A stretch of 7,064 bases of DNA, taken from assembly GCA_026387255.1 (NCBI GenBank), contig JAPLMA010000118.1:1-7064 (forward strand), in the 5' to 3' direction. The notes below the pieces were generated by a model. The model was not told where the DNA came from. It made no database searches and was given only the letters and a program-made list of their open reading frames with translations. A program made the translations under genes and the position numbers. Origin of the DNA: Candidatus Omnitrophota bacterium (GTDB lineage Bacteria > Omnitrophota > Gorgyraeia > Gygaellales > Profunditerraquicolaceae). Positions 1-5,073 of this stretch are shown piece after piece (the stretch's first letter is position 1; every line of letters begins with the position of its first letter).

Positions 1-933
1 TCAGGGGCTTTGCCTAGCCTGATGCCGCTTTGCCCGAACGCTAAAATTTTGGGCACGGCTAAATGTAAAGAAGGCCTGTATAAACATTATTACCAGAATT
101 GGAATTTTCAGGTGGTTAAAACTAATGATCAGCTAAAATTAGGCAGTCGTACACTTAGTTTTATTGAAGCGCCGATGATCCATTGGCCAGACAGCATGTT
201 TACCTACTGCCCGCAAGATGAGCTGCTTATGCCTAATGATGCTTTTGGCCAACATTTTGCAGCGAGTGAAAAATTTGATGATCAGGTTGATCAATGCATC
301 CTGATGGAAGAGGCAGAGAAATATTACGCCAATATTCTTTGGCCTTTAGGAGGAGTAATTTTAAAAAAAATCCAAGAGCTCAAAAATTTAAATATTCCCA
401 TAAAAATGATCGCGCCCAGCCATGGGATTATCTGGCGTAAAGATCCGCAGAATATAATTAATTCCTATTTCTCTTGGGCGAAGGGAGAAACTAAACATAA
501 GGTGGTTATTGCTTATGAAACTATGTGGGGTGCAACAGCTCAGATGGCGATTAAAATTGCCGAGGGCCTGATTGCCTCTGGAGTAGAGGTTAAGCTTTAT
601 AATGTGGCCCAAAGTGATCGTACTGAAATAATTGCGCAGATGTTATCCGCTAAAGGTTTTTTATTTGGTTCTTCTACTCATGATAATGATATGCTGCCGA
701 ACATTGCCGCATTCCTGGAAATCGTTAAGGGTTTGAAGGCAAAGAATAGAAAGATTGGTTTTTTTGGATCATACGGTTGGGCGGGTGGGGCGACTAAAGA
801 AATGCAGGAGATGCTTAAAGATAGCACAGCCGAACAAACAGTTCCCAGCGTATCTTTTAAATATGTTCCGGATGCTTCGGAGTTAGCCAGTTGTTTTGAA
901 TTTGGATCTAAATTCGCGCAAAGCCTAAAATGA
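1..933 (+). CDS. fprA: Flavodiiron protein (FprA / A-type flavoprotein), 5' truncated by window edge
   Basis: Flavodiiron proteins are cytosolic enzymes of anaerobes that reduce O2 to water and/or NO to N2O at a diiron site fed by FMN, usually from rubredoxin. The frame is open from base 1 and reads S-G-A-L-P-S-L, which in the family directly follows the HxExDH metal motif. Roughly the first 85-90 residues, including that motif, are therefore upstream. The TTG at 10 is not a real start. Remaining diiron ligands are visible: His in IHWPDSM (codon 181-183), Asp in NDAFGQH (238-240) and His in APSHG (421-423). A flavodoxin domain begins near base 496, with an FMN phosphate loop AYETMWGATA (511-540) and a later FFGSYGWAGG loop. 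The protein ends after the flavodoxin, so there is no fused rubredoxin. The stop overlaps the next gene by 4 bp (ATGA). O2 versus NO preference cannot be read from the sequence. Confidence 0.93.
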   Translation, partial: SGALPSLMPLCPNAKILGTAKCKEGLYKHYYQNWNFQVVKTNDQLKLGSRTLSFIEAPMIHWPDSMFTYCPQDELLMPNDAFGQHFAASEKFDDQVDQCILMEEAEKYYANILWPLGGVILKKIQELKNLNIPIKMIAPSHGIIWRKDPQNIINSYFSWAKGETKHKVVIAYETMWGATAQMAIKIAEGLIASGVEVKLYNVAQSDRTEIIAQMLSAKGFLFGSSTHDNDMLPNIAAFLEIVKGLKAKNRKIGFFGSYGWAGGATKEMQEMLKDSTAEQTVPSVSFKYVPDASELASCFEFGSKFAQSLK

Positions 934-1400
934 AACAGATATCCGCGGTAATCATTGATTTTCTGCGCACTCAGGATTTTGTGGTAGTTTCCTCGATTGA
1001 CAAAAACGGGTTTCCCCATAGTTCATGTAAAACCATTATTAAGATTGATCCGGCCGGAGAAATTTATCTGGTAGATGTTTACCGTGGAGTAACCAGTGAA
1101 AATATAGAACGTAATCAGCGTATTAGTATCAGCGCGGTGGATGAACATAAGTTTATCGGTTATTGTCTTAAGGGTAAGGCCAGGAAAATGCAGGATGATT
1201 TTATCAGCCAAGAGATGATTAAAACCTGGGAGGATAATATTACTTCGCGCCTGGCAAAAAGGCTGCTGAGGAACTTAGTTCAGGATCAGGGGCAGAGGCA
1301 TCATCCTGAAGCTAGTTTGCCGCAGCCCAAACATCTTATTGTTTTAGAGGTAGAGGAGATTGTTGATCTTGCTCCGTCTCATTTAAGAAAACCTGCTTAA
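930..1400 (+). CDS. Pyridoxamine 5'-phosphate oxidase-family (FMN split-barrel) protein
   Basis: A 156-residue protein resembling the PNPOx-like split-barrel flavoproteins, a family that binds FMN (sometimes F420 or haem) and includes many small oxidoreductases of unknown substrate. Support comes from the N-terminal layout: an initial helix, then VVVSSIDKNGFPHSSCKTIIKID, then a strand with EIYLVDVYRGVTSENIERNQRISISAVD, where the family's flavin-contacting residues usually lie, then a strand FIGYCLKGKARKM. The C-terminal third (about residues 105-156) is charged and His/Pro-rich and is less conserved. It starts with ATG inside the flavodiiron stop (ATGA) and has no Shine-Dalgarno of its own, so translation is probably coupled. 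True pyridoxine biosynthesis is unlikely: the protein is shorter than PdxH, and the neighbours are O2/peroxide defence genes. I infer a flavin carrier or reductase role linked to the flavodiiron protein. The substrate is unknown. Confidence 0.8.
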   Translation: MKQISAVIIDFLRTQDFVVVSSIDKNGFPHSSCKTIIKIDPAGEIYLVDVYRGVTSENIERNQRISISAVDEHKFIGYCLKGKARKMQDDFISQEMIKTWEDNITSRLAKRLLRNLVQDQGQRHHPEASLPQPKHLIVLEVEEIVDLAPSHLRKPA

Positions 1401-1430
1401 AGGGCAGGGAAGGCTGGTTTGACAACATGA

Positions 1431-1436
1431 AGGAGG
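1431..1436 (+). promoter_or_regulatory. Shine-Dalgarno of the glutaredoxin gene
   Basis: AGGAGG lies 6 bases before the ATG at 1443. It is the strongest ribosome binding site in the window and fixes the glutaredoxin start. By contrast, the downstream reductase has no such site. Confidence 0.85.
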
Positions 1437-1442
1437 CTGCGC

Positions 1443-1679
1443 ATGGCTAAGAGCGTAAAAGTTTATAGTACATCTACTTGTCCCTGGTGTATACGCGCTA
1501 AACAGTTCTTAAAAGAAAACAATATTGAGTTTCAGAATCTGGATGTTTCCGGTGACCAACTGGCGGCGGATGAGATGATGGCTAAAACCGGGCAGATGGG
1601 TGTGCCGGTGTTGGATATTGATGGCGAGATTATTATAGGATTTGATAAAGAGAAAATAAAGCAATTATTGGGTCTATAG
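1443..1679 (+). CDS. Small glutaredoxin-like protein with CPWC active site
   Basis: A 78-residue thioredoxin-fold protein about the size of NrdH or YruB-type glutaredoxins. The active site STSTCPWCIRAK (Cys14 and Cys17) follows the first strand. The cis-proline segment TGQMGVPVLDIDG and the terminal GFDKEKIKQLL helix complete the fold. Such proteins shuttle electrons from a flavoprotein reductase to peroxiredoxins, ribonucleotide reductase or protein disulfides in the cytosol. The neighbouring flavoprotein is the natural reductant, and the pair recalls the Cp9/Cp34 glutaredoxin and AhpF-like pair described in Clostridium pasteurianum. The TAG stop (1677-1679) lies inside the left arm of the palindromic element at 1675-1763, so the present C-terminus (LLGL) may have been set by that insertion. 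Glutathione use is doubtful in this kind of organism; it more likely works as a glutaredoxin-shaped thioredoxin. Confidence 0.9.
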   Translation: MAKSVKVYSTSTCPWCIRAKQFLKENNIEFQNLDVSGDQLAADEMMAKTGQMGVPVLDIDGEIIIGFDKEKIKQLLGL

Positions 1680-1763
1680 ATTTTTGCGGGTCCTGCCGAT
1701 GATTGTTTCTCGGCCGCATGAAGCGTCCTCGAATCCAATCATCGTCACCCGCAAAAATCTATA
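1675..1763. mobile_element. Palindromic MITE-like element with TA flanks between grx and the reductase gene
   Basis: The 17-base arm at 1675-1691 (TATAGATTTTTGCGGGT) is the exact reverse complement of 1747-1763. Inside it, CGATGATTG at 1696-1704 pairs exactly with CAATCATCG at 1736-1744, leaving a small CCTGC/TC internal loop. The tip can fold further through CGC/GCG around ATGAA (1716-1726). If the outer TA pairs are a target-site duplication, the element proper is 1677-1761 (85 bp) with 15-bp terminal inverted repeats. That layout is typical of MITEs moved by IS630/Tc1-type transposases. The T-run lies before the stem and the A-run after it on both strands, so it does not have intrinsic-terminator polarity. 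No coding potential is seen. It could instead be a non-mobile structured RNA or protein-binding palindrome; copy number in the genome would decide. Confidence 0.7.
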
Positions 1764-1772
1764 TTGAACAAT

Positions 1773-2684
1773 ATGCCAATTTATGATTTGATTATTATTG
1801 GGGCTGGTCCAGCAGGGATAACTGCTAGCGTATATGCCGCCAGGAAAAAGTTAGATTTTTTAGTGATTAGCCTGGATATCGGTGGGCAGGCTGCCTGGAG
1901 CGGAGATATTGAAAATTATACCGGGTATCAATTTATTACTGGCCCGGAGCTGGCGCTGAAATTCGAAGAACATATGCGTAGATATGACACTGCGCTTAGA
2001 GAAGGTGAAGAGGTTTTAGAAGTTAAAAAATCCGGTGAAATTATTTTAGTAAAAACGAATAAGGCAGATTATCAGTCCAGAAGCGTAATTATCGCTTCGG
2101 GGAAAAAATCAAAAGAATTAGGCGTGACTGGAGAAAAAGAGTTTAAACATCGCGGCCTGACATATTGCGCTACTTGTGATGGCCCGCTTTTTACCGGAAG
2201 AGATGTTGCGGTTATCGGCGGAGGAAATTCTGCGCTGGATGCTGCTTTACAGTTAACTAAAATTGCTAAACAAGTATATATTATAAATAATACTGTAGAA
2301 TTAGGCGGGGATGCGATTATGCGCCAGAAGCTTCAGGCAGCGAGTAATGTTGTTATTTTAAATAATTCTAAAGTTATATCAGTTTTAGGTGATAAATTTG
2401 TTAGTTCGATTAAAATAAAAAGTAGCGATCAAGAAAAAGAGTTAACAGTGCAAGGGGTATTTGTGGAGATTGGCCTTACTCCTAACGTTGCATTTGCTAA
2501 AGATGTTGAAAAGAATCAAAAGAATGAGATAAAGATTAATTTACGCAATGAGAGCAGTATTCCGGGAATTTTTGTTGCGGGAGATGTTACAGATGTACCC
2601 GAGAAGCAGATTATTATTGCTGCCGGAGAAGGCTCGAAAGCTGCCTTAAGTGTTTTTCATTATTTATCCCGGAAAGTTTTCTAA
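1773..2684 (+). CDS. AhpF-core / thioredoxin-reductase-like FAD-dependent disulfide reductase
   Basis: A low-Mr thioredoxin reductase family flavoprotein that passes electrons from a pyridine nucleotide (or ferredoxin) through FAD to a redox-active disulfide, and then most likely to the upstream CPWC glutaredoxin. Residue numbers here count from the upstream in-frame TTG at 1764. The FAD motif GAGPAG is at 13-18, the active site C135-A-T-C138-D-G, the nucleotide-binding GGGNSALDAA from 152, and the C-terminal FAD segment GIFVAGDV near 268-275, followed by PEKQIIIAAGEG. The C-terminal third reads like AhpF rather than classical TrxB. The HRRxxxR motif that binds the NADPH 2'-phosphate is replaced by INNTVEL at about 174-180, so NADH or another donor is more likely than NADPH. 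I prefer ATG 1773; TTG 1764 directly abuts the palindromic element. Neither start has a Shine-Dalgarno. No peroxiredoxin gene is in the window. Confidence 0.88.
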   Translation: MPIYDLIIIGAGPAGITASVYAARKKLDFLVISLDIGGQAAWSGDIENYTGYQFITGPELALKFEEHMRRYDTALREGEEVLEVKKSGEIILVKTNKADYQSRSVIIASGKKSKELGVTGEKEFKHRGLTYCATCDGPLFTGRDVAVIGGGNSALDAALQLTKIAKQVYIINNTVELGGDAIMRQKLQAASNVVILNNSKVISVLGDKFVSSIKIKSSDQEKELTVQGVFVEIGLTPNVAFAKDVEKNQKNEIKINLRNESSIPGIFVAGDVTDVPEKQIIIAAGEGSKAALSVFHYLSRKVF

Positions 2685-2692
2685 CTATTAAG

Positions 2693-2721
2693 TTGCAGAC
2701 AATTTTTTGTGGTGGTACAAT
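2693..2721 (+). promoter_or_regulatory. Candidate sigma70-type promoter for the nifU-larE-nifS operon
   Basis: TTGCAG at 2693-2698 and TACAAT at 2716-2721 are separated by 17 bases. The -10 is preceded by TG in the extended position (TGG at 2713-2715). The -35 matches the consensus only in TTG, but the extended -10 compensates. It begins 9 bases after the reductase stop. A start near 2728 would give a leader of about 140 bases containing the three hairpins. Confidence 0.55.
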
Positions 2722-2734
2722 AACTTGATAAATT

Positions 2735-2745
2735 TAACCAGGTTA
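2735..2745. promoter_or_regulatory. Short perfect palindrome, possible operator
   Basis: TAACC-A-GGTTA is a perfect 5-bp inverted repeat around one base, lying just after the predicted transcription start. Its position would suit a repressor site, for example one sensing Fe-S status. The arms are short and no family can be named; chance is a real alternative. Confidence 0.25.
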
Positions 2746-2767
2746 GAAAGTTAAGCAAAGTAATGTT

Positions 2768-2856
2768 CCCCACCCGCCGGAGGCTGGGGAAAAATTCTCC
2801 CCCTCGCGGGAGCTCGGGGTCATTTTTCCCCAAGCGCTGGGGGCTGGGGAAAAATG
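2768..2856. repeat. Three C4...G4 hairpin units in the operon leader
   Basis: Three units of 21-22 bases open with CCCC and close with GGGG: 2768-2789, 2799-2819 and 2828-2849, starting 31 and 29 bases apart. Units 1 and 3 share the direct repeat GGCTGGGGAAAAAT (2782-2795 and 2842-2855). Unit 3 sits in a perfect 12-bp inverted repeat, CATTTTTCCCCA (2821-2832) with TGGGGAAAAATG (2845-2856). The same left arm can pair over 11 bp with 2785-2795 instead, enclosing a small hairpin CTCCC/GGGAG (2797-2801/2808-2812). No T-run follows the stems, so these are not intrinsic terminators. They may be dispersed genomic palindromes or a leader-RNA switch. This covers most of the 185-base gene-free gap 2685-2869. 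Confidence 0.75.
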
Positions 2857-2861
2857 AGGAG
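2857..2861 (+). promoter_or_regulatory. Shine-Dalgarno of the nifU-like gene
   Basis: AGGAG lies 8 bases before the ATG at 2870 and begins on the base right after the 12-bp hairpin stem that ends at 2856. Access to it could depend on leader folding. Confidence 0.75.
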
Positions 2862-2869
2862 AATAGAAA

Positions 2870-3091
2870 ATGAGAGAGAGAATTGAAAAGGCGTTAGATA
2901 AAGTCAGGCCGATGTTAATGGCCGATGGCGGGAATGTGGAATTAATTGAGGTTACCGCTGATGGAGTAGTCAAATTAAAACTAAAGGGAAGCTGTGGATG
3001 CTGTCCGATGAGTTCGATGACCTTAAAGAATGGGATTGAGAAAATTCTTAAGGAGGAAGTTCCGGAGATAAAGGAAGTTGTCGCTTTATAA
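2870..3091 (+). CDS. NifU C-terminal-domain Fe-S scaffold protein
   Basis: A 73-residue stand-alone NifU C-terminal (Nfu) domain, which assembles or carries a [4Fe-4S] cluster and hands it to apo-enzymes in the cytosol. The family signature is complete: an N-terminal helix RIEKALDKVRPMLMADGGNVELIEV, a strand GVVKLKLKGSC, the cluster motif C42-G-C-C45-P (CxxC with an extra Cys44), then SSMTLKNGIEKILKEEVPEI. The usual motif has Gly where Cys44 lies, so three cysteines are available here. It lacks the IscU-like and 2Fe-2S domains of full NifU. It heads an operon with a cysteine desulfurase two genes downstream, its expected sulfur source. The start is fixed by AGGAG 8 bases upstream. Confidence 0.93.
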   Translation: MRERIEKALDKVRPMLMADGGNVELIEVTADGVVKLKLKGSCGCCPMSSMTLKNGIEKILKEEVPEIKEVVAL

Positions 3092-3109
3092 AAAAGAAAA
3101 TATTTTGTG

Positions 3110-3916
3110 ATGATCTTTGATCGTAAGCTTGAGCGTTTAAAGCGTATAATTTCTGCATATAAGTCAGTGATAGTAGCATTTTCCGGAGGCCAGGATAGCG
3201 CATTTCTGCTTAAGATCTGTGCATTAGTGCTACCACTGGATAAAATTCTGGCAGTTACCGCTGTTTCGGCTACTTATCCTCAAGCTGAGCTGGCCAAGGC
3301 AAAAATATTGGCTAAACATATTGGCGTCAGGCTCAAGATAATCAGGACCGGGGAGTTGAATAATAAAAAATTTACGGCTAATTCTACTGCGCGTTGTTAT
3401 TTTTGCAAACAAGAGCTCTTTTCGAAGTTAATTATTATGGCTAAACAAAAAAAAATAGATTTTGTTTTAGAAGCCAGCAGTCTTTCGGATAAATTAGATT
3501 ATCGTCCGGGCAATATTGCTAAGCAGGAACTTAAAATAAAATCACCGCTCATTGAAGCGGGTTTTAGTAAAGAGGATATTCGTAGATTAAGTAAAAAGTT
3601 GGGTCTTTCTAGCTGGAATAAGCCGAGCCTTGCCTGTTTGGCTTCACGTATACCTTACGGAGTTAAAATTACCTCCTCCCTACTTAAACGCATTGATCAG
3701 GCTGAGGCATATTTGAGTAGCCTGGGTTTTAGACAACTGCGCCTGCGCCATCATAATAATCTTTGCCGCATTGAAGTGGATAAAAGCGATATCTGCCGAT
3801 TATTAAATAAGCGTGAGCGGATAATTAAGAGATTAAAAGATTTAGGTTATAATTATATTACGGTAGATCTAGAGGGATATCGTACCGGCAGTTTAAATGA
3901 GGTGATTAATAAATGA
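3110..3916 (+). CDS. larE: LarE-family ATP-dependent sulfur transferase (PP-loop)
   Basis: A PP-loop ATP pyrophosphatase of the LarE family. Known LarE adenylates a nicotinate-derived carboxylate and donates sulfur to build the nickel-pincer cofactor of lactate racemase. Visible motifs are the PP-loop AFSGGQDSAFLLK (about residues 23-35), ARCYFCK, DYRPGN, KSPLIEAGFSKEDIR and the signature NKPSLACLASRIPYG. Counting from ATG 3110, the signature Cys is residue 176, which I recall as the number of the sacrificial Cys in Lactobacillus LarE. A GTG at 3107 is the alternative start. The Shine-Dalgarno is weak. No larA, larB or larC is in the window; it sits between a NifU-like scaffold and a NifS desulfurase and overlaps nifS by 4 bp. 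The target may be the pincer cofactor made elsewhere or a different thiolated product. Family membership is firm; the specific role is inferred. Confidence 0.87.
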   Translation: MIFDRKLERLKRIISAYKSVIVAFSGGQDSAFLLKICALVLPLDKILAVTAVSATYPQAELAKAKILAKHIGVRLKIIRTGELNNKKFTANSTARCYFCKQELFSKLIIMAKQKKIDFVLEASSLSDKLDYRPGNIAKQELKIKSPLIEAGFSKEDIRRLSKKLGLSSWNKPSLACLASRIPYGVKITSSLLKRIDQAEAYLSSLGFRQLRLRHHNNLCRIEVDKSDICRLLNKRERIIKRLKDLGYNYITVDLEGYRTGSLNEVINK

Positions 3917-5073
3917 AAAGGATATATTTAGATTATGCGGCAACTACGCCTACTGATCCGGAAGTAATCTTGGCGATGGAGCCATATTTTTTTGATAAGT
4001 TTGGCAATGCCTCAAGTTTGCATGCTTATGGCCAAGAGGCCAAAAAAGCTCTGGAGGATAGCCGCCAGAGCTTGGCTGATTTTATCGGGGCCAACCCCGA
4101 GGAGATTGTTTTTACCTCCGGTGGCACGGAGTCAGATAATTTTGCGCTTTTCGGTGTTGCCTACGCATTAGAAAAGAAGGGCAATCATATTATTACTTCT
4201 GTGATTGAGCATCATGCTATTAGCGAACCGGCAAAATTCTTGGAAAAGAAAGGATTCAAGGTTACTTATCTGGGGGTCGATAAAGACGGTTTGGTTTCTT
4301 GTGATGACTTAAAGAAAGCAATTACTGATAAAACTATTCTGATCAGCGTTATGCACGCAAATAATGAAATCGGTACACTCCAGCCGATTGCGCAATTAGG
4401 CAAGCTGGCCAAAGATAAAGGAATTTATTTTCATACTGACGCCGTACAGACTGTAGGGCATATTCCGATAAATGTTGATCAGCTTAATGTAGACCTTTTA
4501 TCACTTTCAGCCCATAAGTTTTACGGGCCAAAAGGAGTGGGGGCTTTATATATTAGAAAAGGTACGCATTTAGAGACATTTATGCGCGGCGGAGATCAGG
4601 AAAGAGGCCGGCGCGCTTCCACGCATAATATTACCGGAATAGTGGGGTTAGCTCGAGCGATTGAGATTTGTCAAAATAAAATGGAAAGTGAAATTAAATT
4701 TCAGAGTGCCTTGCGTGATAAATTGATTAAAGAGATTCCGGTTAGGATTCCTGAGGTCAGGCTTAACGGACATCCTAAGCAAAGGTTGCCCAATAGTGTG
4801 AATTTTTCCATTAAATACATTGAAGGCGAATCAATACTTTTAAGCCTGGATATGTTGGGAATTGCCTGTTCTACCGGTTCTGCCTGTACCTCTAGCTCTC
4901 TTGAACCATCACATGTTTTATTGGCGATTGGTTTAGACCATGAGACAGCGCACGGTTCTTTAAGGATTACTCTGGGGCGCTTTACTCGCGAAAGTGATAT
5001 AGATTATCTTTTGGAGAAATTACCTTCAGTCGTGCAAAAATTACGCGCCATGTCCCCGCTTTATGAAAAATAA
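3913..5073 (+). CDS. nifS: Cysteine desulfurase (NifS/IscS class I)
   Basis: A PLP enzyme that removes sulfur from L-cysteine as a protein-bound persulfide, giving alanine, and supplies it to Fe-S scaffolds and sulfur transferases. All 386 residues of a normal class I desulfurase are present. The start YLDYAATTP, FTSGGTESDN, IEHHA (PLP stacking His), HANNEIGTLQPI and HTDAVQTVGHIP are typical. The PLP-binding Lys is K202 in SAHKFYGPKGVGALY. The catalytic Cys is C325 in GSACTSSSLEPSHVL, on the long mobile loop expected of class I. The C-terminal RITLGRFT is also standard. It begins inside the stop of the LarE-like gene (ATGA at 3913-3916) and overlaps the following gene by 11 bp, so it is centrally placed to feed both the NifU-like and the LarE-like partner. 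A selenocysteine lyase role is not excluded but has no specific support. Confidence 0.96.
   Translation: MKRIYLDYAATTPTDPEVILAMEPYFFDKFGNASSLHAYGQEAKKALEDSRQSLADFIGANPEEIVFTSGGTESDNFALFGVAYALEKKGNHIITSVIEHHAISEPAKFLEKKGFKVTYLGVDKDGLVSCDDLKKAITDKTILISVMHANNEIGTLQPIAQLGKLAKDKGIYFHTDAVQTVGHIPINVDQLNVDLLSLSAHKFYGPKGVGALYIRKGTHLETFMRGGDQERGRRASTHNITGIVGLARAIEICQNKMESEIKFQSALRDKLIKEIPVRIPEVRLNGHPKQRLPNSVNFSIKYIEGESILLSLDMLGIACSTGSACTSSSLEPSHVLLAIGLDHETAHGSLRITLGRFTRESDIDYLLEKLPSVVQKLRAMSPLYEK

Noticed and set aside
10..12. TTG as the start of the flavodiiron gene
   Set aside because: The frame is open to base 1 and the preceding Ser-Gly-Ala matches the family sequence that follows HxExDH, so the gene simply continues upstream.
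1392..1408. Small hairpin CCTGC/GCAGG at the end of the PNPOx-like gene
   Set aside because: Only 5 bp with a 7-base loop and no T-run; too weak to call.
1532..1738. Minus-strand open frame over grx and the palindromic element
   Set aside because: Antisense shadow of the glutaredoxin gene with no family resemblance or ribosome binding site.
1675..1763. Intrinsic terminator between grx and the reductase
   Set aside because: T-rich sequence precedes the stem and A-rich sequence follows it on both strands, the opposite of what an intrinsic terminator needs.
2768..2856. CRISPR array or terminator cluster
   Set aside because: Only three degenerate units, each itself a palindrome with no constant repeat and variable spacer, no cas genes, and no T-run after the stems.
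2743..2973. 76-codon open frame on the minus strand across the hairpin array and nifU-like start
   Set aside because: Its Pro/Ser/Gly-rich translation is produced by the palindromic repeats and the antisense of the nifU-like gene; it has no recognisable domain.
3048..3055. Shine-Dalgarno-like AAGGAGG inside the nifU-like gene
   Set aside because: It encodes Lys-Glu-Glu in a conserved helix, has no start codon at proper spacing, and is over 50 bases from the LarE-like start.
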